The notes under the pieces: generated by a model
The model's input: the letters and a program-made list of their open reading frames with translations, nothing else
Databases searched by the model: none
Told to the model about the DNA's origin: nothing
Shown: one piece after another, positions 46,391 to 56,542 of the stretch
How positions within the stretch are numbered: position 1 is the stretch's first letter
How the letters are laid out: the number at the start of each line of letters is the position of its first letter
DNA from: Ignavibacteria bacterium
GTDB lineage: Bacteria; Bacteroidota; Ignavibacteria; Tepidaquicellales; Tepidaquicellaceae
Length of the DNA: 64,000 nt
Direction of reading: 5' to 3'
Assembly: GCA_016710985.1 (NCBI GenBank)
Contig: JADJTX010000016.1
Coordinates: 1-64,000 of the forward strand
Position numbers and translations under genes: made by a program

Positions 46391-46908
46391 GATAAGTTTT
46401 TTAATGTTTTTAAAATTTAGAAAACTTCTCCTTTCATAGAGTTATTGACTCTTAAGACTATTGTTGGGTTTCCTTTGTAAGGATCAGAAAAAATTTTAAA
46501 TTAAGTTTATTTCCGGGTCCATTTCCTTCCGGACCTGACTTAATACAAAAGAAGTGTCTTAGTTGAAAAACTAATATAATTTTATCGATTAATTTACTCA
46601 TACCTGGTTATTTTTTAACCGGGCATTTTATCTTTATCAGAAGTAAAGCTTGTGAAGACAGGCGTGGAGGAGTAAGTTCATTAATGACTTTGATTGTCTT
46701 ATAGCGGGGGATTCTTCTTTAAACATGTTCATGATAAATTAAGAATATTTTATATTTCTGTTGCCTGATTAAGTTATCCTATCTCATATGCAATGTCAAG
46801 TGTGATGAACTTGATTTTGCCTTTTCATATCTTGTCACTGAATCAATAAAATTTTGAAAAGAATATTTTAATCATTTTCTGTTATGCAACCGGGACTTAA
46901 CTAAAAAA
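46391..46908. other. Divergent intergenic region with one hairpin
   Basis: CCTGGTTA (46603-46610) pairs with TAACCGGG (46616-46623, one G-T pair) around TTTTT. Otherwise the 518 bp is AT-rich with no tandem repeat and no gene I can support. It must hold the promoters of two divergent exported proteins. Confidence 0.5.
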
Positions 46909-48103
46909 ATGAAATACATAAAATTCATATTTATACTTTTCATATTTCTTACAGGAAGCTCAGCTGAATTCAAACCTGACGACTTTAATCCGAAATATTC
47001 AGAAGACATTGAAAACAGGATAGACAGCATTATTAACAATCTACGTGTAAAGACCAATAAAGAGGGAGTCTTCCAAAGCAGTACACTGAGTGACCGAATG
47101 AAATTTTATCATACTCCCGGAGTCAGCATTGCAGTTATTAATGACGGTAAAGTTGAATGGGCAAGAGGCTTTGGAATAAGAAATGACAGGACAAATGATT
47201 CGGTCAATGTAAATACTTTTTCATGGCGGGTTCAGTGAGCAAACCTGTTTTCGCCTTAGGTGTAATGCGTCTGAAAGAGGCGGGATTAGCAGATCTTGAT
47301 AAAGATGTAAATGAATATCTTACTTCATGGAAAGTTCCTCCTTTTAACGGCGTGCAGCCTGATATCTCCTTAAGGCAATTGCTGAGTCATACTGCCGGTA
47401 TGACTGTTCACGGATTTGAAGGTTATCAAAGGACAGAAACTATTCCGACTGTTCAGCAGATTCTTGACGGTAAACCTCCTGCAAACAATCCGCCTGTGGT
47501 AGTGGATATTCTTCCCGGATCAAAATTTCGCTACTCGGGAGGAGGTACAACTGTCGCACAGCTTACGGTCATGGACATTACCGGAAAATCTTTTCCGGAA
47601 ATTATGCGTGAAGAACTTTTTGAACCGTTAAATTTAATCTACAGCACATTCGAACAGCCGCTTCCTGAAAGTCTGCAAAAAAATTATTCCGTCGGATTTC
47701 CAAAAAACGGATTGCCGGTAACGGGAGACTTTCATGTCTATCCTGAAATGGCTGCTGCAGGACTATGGACTACTCCGGTGAACTTGCAGCTCTGCTGACC
47801 GAGGTTCAATCAGCTCTCAAGGGAATTCTGAACTCTTCAAAAAGAAACAATTGAAGAGATGCTTACACCGCAAAGAATGCTCCCAACATGGGAATGGGAT
47901 TTATGCTGCTGGGTGAACGTGAGACCGCAAGATTCCTGCACGGCGGATGGGACGAAGGTTTTGTTACAATGGCTGTTGCTTACAGGAATTCCGGTGTCGG
48001 TGCAGTGATTATGGTAAATTCTAATGAAGGATTTGAAATGATGGATGAGATCTTGTATGCAATTGCCTTTGAGTACAAATGGCCCGGATATGTTTCTAAA
48101 TAG
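46909..48103 (+). CDS. Serine hydrolase (class C beta-lactamase/penicillin-binding-protein fold), several frameshifts
   Basis: Signal peptide, then TPGVSIAVINDGKVEWARGFG and, after the first shift at the T5 run 47217-47221, AGSVSKPVFALGVMRLKEAG with the active-site SxxK (SVSK). RQLLSHTAGMTVHG, the second motif FRYSGGGT, and HGGWDEGF (HxG) complete the catalytic set of the beta-lactamase family 12 type. The stretch 47790-47885 holds at least two or three further shifts; three-frame reading recovers AALLTEVQSALKG, EEMLTPQR and NMGMGFMLLGE. About 395 residues in all. Likely an exported esterase or peptidase; the natural substrate is unknown. Confidence 0.8.
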
Positions 48104-48158
48104 AGACTACTGAAAAATCATTCCCGATTTCTGAGTGTGACTAAAAAATAAAAAAATT

Positions 48159-48409
48159 TTACCGCTGAGGCACGGAGGACACTGAGTTTCACAGAGATAT
48201 TTTAAACCACGAAGTCACAAAGTCACAAAGACATCTGTTTTCAAAGCATGATTTGTGTCTTAGTGACTTCCTGGTTTAAATAATGTTTTTGAGACATCTT
48301 GCTTTTAGCGGGGTGCAATGACAAACTTAATTGGTTTTCAGATTTCTTCTTAATAAGTATACCTTTATAATCTCTGTGCATCTCTGTGTACTCTGTGCCT
48401 CCGTGGTAA
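48159..48409. repeat. Nested double inverted repeat (CACAGAG outer, CACAAAG inner)
   Basis: The outer arms 48159-48198 and 48370-48409 are 40 bp each and about 80% complementary. Inside them, 48202-48234 pairs with 48248-48279 around a 13-bp loop. The region fills a convergent intergenic space and has no coding potential. Confidence 0.85.
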
Positions 48410-48423
48410 GAAACCTCCTCTGA

Positions 48424-49760
48424 TCATTCCACAGTTCTTTCCGACGTATCACTTTTCCCGTCATCATACATCCCGGTAAGCTCTGTTACTTTTCCTGATT
48501 CATCTTTAACAAATTTAATTCTGAACACATCCAGATCCTTAAGCATAAAAGTATCTTCAGACATTGGCGTTAGTTCAAATTTTTGTCTTACGCCTCTCTG
48601 ATAATACAGTTTCCCGTTTTCATAATGTACTTTTCTGTCACCGTAGCTTCCCGCATAACTTTTTAAAACATCGGTATCAATGTTAATGTCATTCAGCGTT
48701 GCATTCAAAGATGCTATCAGCCAGTCATATGTATTCTTTACTCCTTCATTATTCTCTTTTGATTTCAGATCTTCCAATGCCAGAACATGCGCTTTTGTAA
48801 GAGCCTTTGTGCTGTTGATCTCAACATCAGGCAAGACTCCCGTACCTTCCCAGTTTGTTTTAGAGATCGGATTGATCGCGCGTCCAACAGGAACGAATAT
48901 TAAAAATTATCATCAACTATATTCATGCCTCCCGGGTGAGCGCCGCCTCCGGTTGTTTCTCCGACGATCGTCGCACGTTTGAGATTTTTCAGATTATAGG
49001 AAAATTCTTCCGCTCCTGAAAATGTATAGCTGCTTGTGAGTACATAAACAGGTACGTCCGGTCTGCGTTTTCCTTCAATTTCCTTTAATGTCCAGTACTG
49101 CTCCGTTGTATCAGCCGGCCTGAAGTACAGATCATTTAAATGAACAGGCTCTTCACCGAACAGATAACTTGTGATCACCTGTATCCCTGTCGGATCGCCG
49201 CCGCCGTTAAACCTCATGTCGAATATCAAAGCATTACAGTCTTCGACAAATTCCATTACGGAAGCAACTTTTTCCTTTATCAAATCTCCGGGACCGAAGT
49301 TGCGGAAATCTATGTAACCGATATTACCGCCGATCCTCTCTACTTTTCTGAATCCGTAATTTTCCCTCTTCAGCTGCTGAATGAACTCCGCCTGCATATC
49401 ATTGCTCTGATTGTTATCACTTTCTTTTATTTTTTTGATCCGGTCCGGATTGTATTCAACGCGTATGTGCTTGTCTTTGCTGACTGACTGGAGGTCTTTT
49501 GTAAGCTCTTCAGAGAACTTTACAGGATCTGAAATGCTGCTGTAATCGTTAGCAGCTAACTTGTCCTTTATATATTTTTCCATCTCAGCTGAAACTTCAG
49601 GAAAAATATAGTTGTCGAATAATAGTTTGGATATTGACTGAACTGCCGATTCCTTTTCCGTATTGCTCATGACATTTCCGCTGCCTGAATTACTCTGGCT
49701 TATTGCAAACGGAACATTAATAAAAAATGAGACTGCCATTATTAAAGTTTTGATTTTCAT
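48424..49760 (-). CDS. S41-family (C-terminal-processing/tricorn-like) serine peptidase, one frameshift
   Basis: Signal peptide ending AISQ, a helical N-terminal domain (residues about 30-130), then the S41 core: IGGNIGYIDFRNFG, LIFDMRFNGGGDP, and the catalytic Ser248 in SSYTFSGAEEFSYNLKNL. The frame shifts at the A5 run 48902-48906, after which the sequence continues FVPVGRAINPISKTNWEGTG and a C-terminal alpha/beta domain of about 100 residues. The joined protein has about 446 residues. It lacks a clear PDZ domain, like the interphotoreceptor-retinoid-binding-type members. Probably periplasmic or exported. Confidence 0.85.
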
Positions 49761-50137
49761 AAATTATATTAATTTAAATTAGAGAATGACAAATTCCATG
49801 ATCAATGGAACCTGTCTGAGTCTTATTGATAGCGTTGTAAAACCTCAGAATGTTCAGCCTTTACTGCTTATAAAAGATGTAACCATTGCAGCAATAAACG
49901 CTACCTTAAGAAACATCATTACAAAATTGTTTCCGGTTTCACTTTTGAATTCTGATTTTAACATAATTGCTGGATTTATGTTTTTAGAATTTGGATTTTA
50001 GATTTATATGTTTTGTGACCTTTTGAAATCCTACGAGAGTATCACAAAACTTAAAATATTTTTAAACCACGAAGACACAAAGGCACAAAGCTTACTATTT
50101 TTAAAAAATTTCTCTTTGTGTCTTTGTGACTTAGTGG
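49761..50137. other. Intergenic region ending in a CACAAAG inverted repeat
   Basis: The left arm 50065-50090 (AACCACGAAGACACAAAGG and on) pairs with 50114-50139 (CTTTGTGTCTTTGTGAC and on) around a 23-bp AT-rich loop. The right arm supplies the stop codon region of the MarR-GNAT gene. The remainder, 49761-50060, has no gene I can support. Confidence 0.7.
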
Positions 50138-51109
50138 TTACGCCAAAACCCTGCTTACTTTTTTCAGGCTCAGCTCCATCCTTAATGTAGCTCTTTTATA
50201 ATCAGACTGATTTTTCATTTCCACTTCCGCGAATCCGAGATTCTTATAAAGATTAAGAGCAGGGATCAGAGTTGAATTGGTTTCAAGAAAAAGAGTTTCT
50301 GCATTAAGAGACTTCGCCTTTTTTATTACAGCCAAAGCGAGTTTCTTACCGATCTGTTTTCCCTGAACTTTCCCGGATACTGCCATCTTTGCAAGCTCAT
50401 ATTCTTTCTCATTATGTTTTAACAGAGCAGCTGTACCTGCGATCTCGTTTTCATATTCAGCAAATAAGATGTGACCGCCTTTCTGCAGTATTTCCTTTTC
50501 AGGATTTTCAAGCAGTTGTCTGTCCTTTTTCTCTATCTTAAAGTATTTCGATATCCATTCATAATTCAGATCACGGAAATGATCTTTGTAATCAGGATCG
50601 TACTCGAGGATCCTGACCTCGCTTCTCTGCCTGTTCTTTGTTTTGTCCATTACTCTTGTAAATATGTCCTTTGAATCCAGTTCATTTTCCAGTTTGCCTA
50701 TAATATGCAAAACATCATAGCCGGTGGAATTAAAAAGATCTTTTACCGCATTTTCAATGTCCTGCCAGACGGGAATCAGTTTCAGAACCAGATCTTTTCC
50801 TTTCGGAGTAATGGTCAAAAGCTTTTTGCGCGAATCATTTTTTTCTTTAACTGAATCAATCAGGTTCTTTCTTATGAGTGCATTTACAATTTGTGTAACA
50901 GCCGGCTGTGAATATCCAAGCTGCTCCGTAAGTTCGGTAATGGTCACCGGTGATTTCTGATTGATGAGATAAAAGACAGTAAACCATCGCGGTTCAAATT
51001 CCAGTCCCAGTGATTTATAAATTTTATCCGCGTCCTGCATCAGCCTGTCAGTAAGGATCCTGAACCTTGTCCCCACTGCTATATAACCCAGATTTCTTAC
51101 TATGCTCAT
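50138..51109 (-). CDS. MarR-type regulator fused to GNAT acetyltransferase
   Basis: Residues 1-145 are a winged-helix MarR domain (PVTITELTEQLGYSQPAVTQ, IVNALIRKNLI, NDSRKKLLTITPKGKDL). Residues 165-310 are a GNAT domain with ELAKMAVSGKVQGKQIGKKL, the acetyl-CoA loop QGKQIG, and LFLETNSTLIPALNLYKNLGF. Such fusions are known and couple a regulatory and an enzymatic function. The C-terminus runs into an intergenic CACAAAG repeat arm. A perfect palindrome upstream is a likely operator for autoregulation. Confidence 0.92.
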   Translation of the reverse strand: MSIVRNLGYIAVGTRFRILTDRLMQDADKIYKSLGLEFEPRWFTVFYLINQKSPVTITELTEQLGYSQPAVTQIVNALIRKNLIDSVKEKNDSRKKLLTITPKGKDLVLKLIPVWQDIENAVKDLFNSTGYDVLHIIGKLENELDSKDIFTRVMDKTKNRQRSEVRILEYDPDYKDHFRDLNYEWISKYFKIEKKDRQLLENPEKEILQKGGHILFAEYENEIAGTAALLKHNEKEYELAKMAVSGKVQGKQIGKKLALAVIKKAKSLNAETLFLETNSTLIPALNLYKNLGFAEVEMKNQSDYKRATLRMELSLKKVSRVLA

Positions 51110-51156
51110 GTTTGTTTAGTGATTGTTTAGTGATTATATAGTGATTATAATAATTT

Positions 51157-51172
51157 ATATAAGCACTTATAT
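51157..51172. promoter_or_regulatory. Candidate MarR operator (palindrome)
   Basis: ATATAAG-CA-CTTATAT is a perfect 7+2+7 palindrome, 48 bp before the MarR-GNAT start codon and within the likely promoter. MarR proteins bind such dyads as dimers. Two TAGTGATTATA near-repeats lie between it and the gene. Confidence 0.55.
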
Positions 51173-51286
51173 TTACGCAAATATATAACTGATAGTTTCA
51201 AAAGTCAAGTACTCTTTTAAGATGTTGCGGAGGTTATGAGAGTTTCTGTTATGTGAATGGTGATTGAAATAATGGATTTTTCTTTA

Positions 51287-51318
51287 ACAAAATTGCCGTT
51301 AGCTAAAGCCAACGGCAA
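51287..51318 (-). terminator. Hairpin terminator downstream of the T9SS protein gene
   Basis: TTGCCGTT pairs with AACGGCAA around AGCTAAAGCC; on the minus strand it is followed by TTTTGTT. It lies 34 bp after the stop of the gene ending at 51352. Confidence 0.8.
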
Positions 51319-51351
51319 CCGGTCATTAAGTCTGAAGGATGAGGTAAAGAA

Positions 51352-53084
51352 TTATTTCAGCAGCATCATAGTTTTCGTTTCTCTCACAATCCCGTTTACC
51401 GTCATTGTATAATAATAAACTCCGCTCGAAAGATTTCCTGCATTGAAATTAACTGTATGGTTTCCCGGATTTTGCTTTTCATTAACCAATGATGCAACTT
51501 CCCTTCCAAGTGAGTTATAGACTTTCAAGTTTACAAAACTATTTTCGATTAATGTATAGCTGATGGCAGTTGAAGGATTAAACGGATTCGGGTAGTTGTT
51601 TAATGTCAAAGCCTGCTCATTTTTATTTACAGCCGGCTGATTAAAGTCACCCGGATCGTCATTGATAGTATAAAGCACGTTACCGTTTGCGTCGTACCTA
51701 ATAGCAGACCAGTATGCATTCGTTTCATTCCAACCCATCATAACTATCAGAGGCGTTCCGTCATTCGCAAGATGCAGTGTTGACCATTTATTCATTCCAT
51801 CTCCGAGTGTTCTGTCATTTAAAATGAAGCCGGGCGTATATACTCTGTCTAACTCGAACAACGGGTCTCCGGCTGTCTGTGAATATTGCACATAAGAAAA
51901 TCCGCTTGGTGAAGCTTCAGACACTCCCGCTACATAGACAGTTTTATTATCATTTATTTTAATGGAGGATGCTTTATCATTTACTCCTCTTGTCGAAGTA
52001 TCGCTGTAATTATAAAACTTAACACCTTCCGTCCAGCCGTATGCTCCTTCAGCTGCTTTATACTTAATTGTTGCAAAGTCGCAGCCATGATTCCTTATAA
52101 ACGAGCGATCAACATAACCCGCAACATAAATGTCTCCCGTGAAATCCTGACTAACTGAAGTTGCGTAATCATTTCTGCAGGACTTACAATTCGTATATTC
52201 TTTCTGCCATCTAATTATAAAGTGATTTACAAATGACGGTTCTATGAACATCGTAAGAAATTTTGTCCCGCCGCCGGCAGAAGTATTGTCAGATACACTT
52301 GTTAAGGATATTTTTGATTTCTGCACAGGAACGCTCGATCTTTCTGCAATGACAAACCCGGTCGGTTTGTCATCAGAGCCGGGACGATTATCAAATAAAA
52401 CTTCATTCAATGACAGATCAGACTGCCAAAAAGTAAGTAATGTTATGTCATTCATTCTGTGCGGTCCGAAATAAGAATATCCTAAGACATAAGCATAATT
52501 GCCGTCAAGAAGAATGTCGGTGGCGATATCGTCGCCGAACTTTAAGCCGTAAGTTTTTTGACCTAATGAATCTCCATTACTTGCCGAATATTTTTTGATT
52601 ATAAAGTCTTTATAGTTGTTAGGTGTTGTAACATAGCCAGCGATGAATACTTCTGTTGCTTGACCATCATCGTTTAATTTTAATTCTATACACAACCCTT
52701 TATCTTCACCAGAATTTTTATATATTTTTTCCCATTTTATTGTGCCATTTGGTCTTAAAGCAATTGTAATAATATCAACACTATTTGTAGCAACATTAGA
52801 GTAATAACCCGTTATAAAAGCATTATCAAGTGAATCAACTACTACATCTATTGCTCTGTCGTCACCATTTGGATTATCTACTTTTATCTCCCAAAGTTGA
52901 ATATTACTTTTATTAAATTTTTGGATGTAAATATCTTTTGATTTCCAATAAATTTATAACCAGCTGTATATATATTATTCCCCGAATCGAGATAAGTTTT
53001 GAAAGGATAGTCTTCTGTAATTTGAGAAATACAATTAATGCTGATTGAAAAAAAGCAGATGCAAATGTAAATTATTGTTTTCAT
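51352..53084 (-). CDS. Secreted beta-propeller/SBBP-like protein with T9SS sorting domain, one frameshift
   Basis: The N-terminal piece 52884-53084 has a signal peptide (MKTIIYICICFFSISINCIS). With one base added at the T3 run 52942-52944 it continues IYIQKFNKSNIQLWEIKVDN and joins the long downstream frame without a stop, giving about 577 residues. The body has recurrent GYxxxxxxxxDFxxIKYxxxxG-type repeats of beta-propeller (SBBP-like) proteins: VFIAGYVTTPNNYKDFIIKK, GDIYVAGYVDRSFIRNHGCD, TVYVAGVSEASPSGF. A T9SS domain (LNNYPNPFNPSTAISYTL to TKTMMLLK) ends it. Surface protein of unknown function. Confidence 0.85.
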
Positions 53085-53111
53085 ATTATTTTTATTTAAA
53101 GTTTTTTTAAT

Positions 53112-55226
53112 TTACTTCATTACATTTAGTTTTTTTGTATATAGAATTGTATTATTAATATAAAGAGAATAAAAATATATCCCAGTTGAAAGACTGGAAG
53201 AATCAAATAATAATTCATAACTTCCTGAGTTCTGATTATCATTCACTAATGTAGAAATTTCCTTTCCTTCAATATTGTGAAGTTTGATTTTTACTTCAGC
53301 CGATCTCTTAATCTCATACTTTATAATAGTAGATGAGTTAAAAGGATTTGGATAATTTTGATGCAGTTTATAATTTGGATGATTATTCGTCTGGTTATTT
53401 TCTACAAAAGTTAATCCTGCATTAGTAGTTTTTAATATTGTTCCAAACTCTCCGCATAAATATGCTGTACTATTGTTTTGTACAAACACAGATGTTAATA
53501 CATTTAAAGTAAAGGAGTTTTGTGATGTCCAGTCTAAACCTCCATTGGTTGTTCTTGTAATTTTTCCTTCACCACCGACTACAAAACCATTGTTTTTATC
53601 TATAAACGAAACTGACACCATTGTACCTGTAACATTGCTAATCTGATTTACCCAGCTTAATCCACCATCTGTTGTTTTTCTGATTCTACCCGAACCACCA
53701 CAAGCGTATCCAATTAATGTATCTGTAAATGTTAAATCATATCCCCCAACATTCGTAATTTGATCCCAACTAATACCACCATTTGTTGTTTTCCTAAAAC
53801 TGCTGGATGTTGAAACAAAACCTGTATTATTATTAAAAAAATATAAGGAATGAAATTCATCAAAAGGTAAACTAATTTGTTTTTCCCAATTTATTCCTCC
53901 GTTAGTGGTTTTAACTATGAAGTTATTAAGACCAATAATAAACCCCACATCAAAAGTTGTGAAAAATACTCCATTTAAATTATCCGTGAAAATTGAGCTC
54001 ATCACAAACCAATTGTTTCCTCCATTTGTAGTCTTCAAGATCGTTCCTGTATCCCCGCAAACATAACCAACTTCACTATTCACAAAATAAACATCATTTA
54101 AATTCTGTATTGTATTACTCATTTGTGTAATCCAAACGTTTCCTCCGTCAGTCGTCTTTAATATCGTCCCTTCATATCCTACTGTATATCCCGTGTTCTC
54201 ATTAATAAAATAATTTGATTCCAGATTAATTCCATTCCCTGTCGCTGTTATCCAGTTTTGTCCGCCATTAATTGTTTTTATTATTCGCCCTCCTGAACCG
54301 CACACATAAGCTACATTATTATTTACAGATTTCACACCGAACAATACTCCTATTTGCGGATATACCGGTTTAAATGTCGAATCAACTGTCCAGTCGATCC
54401 CTCCGTTTGTTGACTTTAAAATATTCCCATAGCTTGTTACCATAAATCCGGTATTCGCATTAAGGAATGAAATATTTCTCGGAATGTCATTAATATCCGG
54501 CAGGTTTATTTTATAGCCTTCCCAGCTTAAACCGCCGTTTGTTGTTTTATTAATTCTGTCATCAACATTGGTAAGGCATAATATGTTATTCGAATCAATG
54601 TAATTTATGCTGGTATTCTGAGGAGCAAAATTAATATATGTAATATTTTGAGCAGCCCAGGTCAATCCGCCGTTTGTTGTTTTAATTACAATCCTGTTGC
54701 CGCTCGCGACGCCATTCATTGAATCAATGAAACTCACACTGAATAAATTTGCAGTTGTACTGCTCCCGATCGATACCCAGTTTAACCCGGCATTTGTTGA
54801 TTTTAATATCACGCCGCCCGGACCTGCTGCATATCCTGTGTTTCTCGTAGGGAAATCAACAGACCACATAACATTACCAGCTCCGCTGAATACCGTGCTC
54901 CAGTTTGATCCGCCGTTTGAAGTCCTTAAGATTGACCCGTTATTTCCCCCAACTGCAAATCCAAGATTCTCATCATAGAAATTTGTACCGAGAAGGTCTG
55001 AGTTAAAATTTGAATTTTGAACTTCCCAGTTATCTCCGCCATTTGTTGTCTTCATTATCGTCCCGACCGTTCCCACTGCATATCCGGTCTGCTCATTCAC
55101 AAAATCAACCGAGTACAAAAAATTTCCCGAAGGAAGAGGCTGCTGCCAGAACCATGTTGATTGGGATCTGGCGGAATTAAGGTTTAATGCTATTAATGCG
55201 AGTAGAATAATTTTTTTCAGATGCAT
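53112..55226 (-). CDS. Secreted YCF48/BNR-repeat propeller protein with T9SS sorting domain
   Basis: A 704-residue protein with a signal peptide (cleavage near SARSQ). About thirteen repeats of 42-46 residues carry the YCF48-like signature GYAVGxxGTIxKTTNGGxxW, for example TGYAVGTVGTIMKTTNGGDN and GYVCGDTGTILKTTNGGNNW. This gives one or two propellers. The last 85 residues are a T9SS domain (LHQNYPNPFNSSTIIKYEI to YTKKLNVMK). The repeats are highly alike and may have expanded by duplication. Its start is 135 bp from the convergently oriented... minus-strand 2TM gene further upstream. Probable surface protein. Confidence 0.88.
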   Translation of the reverse strand: MHLKKIILLALIALNLNSARSQSTWFWQQPLPSGNFLYSVDFVNEQTGYAVGTVGTIMKTTNGGDNWEVQNSNFNSDLLGTNFYDENLGFAVGGNNGSILRTSNGGSNWSTVFSGAGNVMWSVDFPTRNTGYAAGPGGVILKSTNAGLNWVSIGSSTTANLFSVSFIDSMNGVASGNRIVIKTTNGGLTWAAQNITYINFAPQNTSINYIDSNNILCLTNVDDRINKTTNGGLSWEGYKINLPDINDIPRNISFLNANTGFMVTSYGNILKSTNGGIDWTVDSTFKPVYPQIGVLFGVKSVNNNVAYVCGSGGRIIKTINGGQNWITATGNGINLESNYFINENTGYTVGYEGTILKTTDGGNVWITQMSNTIQNLNDVYFVNSEVGYVCGDTGTILKTTNGGNNWFVMSSIFTDNLNGVFFTTFDVGFIIGLNNFIVKTTNGGINWEKQISLPFDEFHSLYFFNNNTGFVSTSSSFRKTTNGGISWDQITNVGGYDLTFTDTLIGYACGGSGRIRKTTDGGLSWVNQISNVTGTMVSVSFIDKNNGFVVGGEGKITRTTNGGLDWTSQNSFTLNVLTSVFVQNNSTAYLCGEFGTILKTTNAGLTFVENNQTNNHPNYKLHQNYPNPFNSSTIIKYEIKRSAEVKIKLHNIEGKEISTLVNDNQNSGSYELLFDSSSLSTGIYFYSLYINNTILYTKKLNVMK

Positions 55227-55489
55227 ACTGATTAATTATTAATTGATTGCAATGTAATAAAAGTATAGCTTGAAGTCAAATTTATTTTTTCGATTTGTGA
55301 AAACTTATGAAATGTGATGTGATAGGAATTTTACTCCTGATCTAACTGATCAGACTTATTTCAATGATTAGGTTAACTTGGTTAATCATAAAATCTGATC
55401 TGCGAAATCAGTGGAATCATTTTAATCATAGGAAATCAATTTTCCCTGCATGTCCCCGGTAGCGTCCTCAATTCTCAGACTGAATATTC

Positions 55490-55987
55490 TCATTTGTTCG
55501 TATTCTCATGAGAGCCAAAATAGCTTTCAGCTTGTTGCAGTTGTAATCTTCTAACCTCCTCATTCAACCAATTATATAATATCAAATAGTCACTTTGATC
55601 CTTACATATAGAAAAACGAATTCTTGCTTCATTTACCAGTTTCTTACATTCTATCCTTGCAGTTTCACGTATTTGCTCTTTCTGCCTGTATCCTCTCTGA
55701 GAAACATATAAAACTATCACAGAAGAAACGGAGGGGAGAATAAATATAATTATTTCAAGAGGTTGAAACTCATTCCATTCAGGAAGTATTTTTGTAAGTC
55801 CAATAAGAATTGTGACAAGAAATCCTATTATTACTATTGACATATGTGACCAAAAGTTTATTCGCTCATAACGTTCTGATTCATCCAGATAGCTTTCATA
55901 ATATGCCTTGTTAACATAATCAATAAAACTTTTCGTTTGATCTCTTGTAGACATTTCAGACCAATCCTGTTTTGTATATTTTTCCAT
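55490..55987 (-). CDS. Two-TM membrane protein (SLATT/DUF4231-like)
   Basis: A 165-residue protein with a helical N-terminus, two membrane helices (about residues 50-68 and 78-96) and a cytosolic helical tail (QKEQIRETARIECKKLVNEA, RIRFSICKD). This layout is that of SLATT/DUF4231 proteins, some of which are predicted pore-forming effectors of nucleotide-signalling defence systems. No cyclase, SLOG or protease partner is adjacent, so a defence role is only a possibility. The family match is by overall layout and is weak. Confidence 0.45.
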   Translation of the reverse strand: MEKYTKQDWSEMSTRDQTKSFIDYVNKAYYESYLDESERYERINFWSHMSIVIIGFLVTILIGLTKILPEWNEFQPLEIIIFILPSVSSVIVLYVSQRGYRQKEQIRETARIECKKLVNEARIRFSICKDQSDYLILYNWLNEEVRRLQLQQAESYFGSHENTNK

Positions 55988-56033
55988 AATTATGATTTTG
56001 TTATTAATAATATATTTTAGACCAATTTCCCTT

Positions 56034-56202
56034 CAGTGGGTTCCCCGGACTGACCAGTGGCTTCCCCCGCACTACTTGGTGGGTTCCCCCACTTCTCAGT
56101 GGGTTCCCCGCACCGCTCCGAAAAACGACTGACTTACTCAGAAACACAACTGACTTCACCTGGAACACGGCTGAATGACACAGTTTCACAACTGAGAAGT
56201 TT
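56034..56202. repeat. Degenerate array with about 21-bp period, partly GC-rich
   Basis: About eight units follow each other with a spacing of 20-22 bp. Four carry CAGTGGGTTCCCC-like cores (starting 56034, 56055, about 56077, 56097) and four carry ACAACTGACTTCAC-like cores (to about 56202). The first half is much richer in G and C than its surroundings. A minus-strand reading frame across it shows a 7-residue repeat (SVVFxxK), as expected for a 21-bp period, and is unlikely to be a gene. Confidence 0.75.
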
Positions 56203-56542
56203 GAATGTAAGTTAAAGTTTAAGAAGTATATGTCCGGTTTAAAAAAAAGCAGGTTTGTATTTGCCGGAATCATATCTGAGTTTATCGGATTCATCTCTAA
56301 TGCTCCGGGCGGCATGTCTTTTATTTAAAGATATAAGTTTTAGATCCCTGAACGTAAGTATTTGAAGCTCCTTTACATTTCTACAAATTAATCTCAAATC
56401 ATTTACTCATAATAAATATTCACTATTCACTATTGACTATTCACTATTCACAATTGAAAAAAAATACCGGACAACTAAACAGCCCGGCATTAATATTAAT
56501 AATTTGTAATTCGTAACTCGTAACTTGTAACTTGTAACTGAA
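56203..56542. repeat. Intergenic region with ACTATTC and GTAACTT heptamer arrays
   Basis: Five to six ACTATTC units (about 56407-56450) and four GTAACTT/GTAACTC units (about 56506-56538) lie next to the alanine dehydrogenase stop. The first 200 bp has no recognised element. Confidence 0.8.

Noticed and set aside
49786..50001. Short plus-strand frame of 71 codons
   Set aside because: It has no signal, domain or supporting context and lies in intergenic DNA next to a repeat.
56004..56315. Minus-strand frame of 103 codons with heptad-like repeats
   Set aside because: It spans the 21-bp DNA repeat array and has no domain, start signal or homologue that I recognise. Treated as a repeat.
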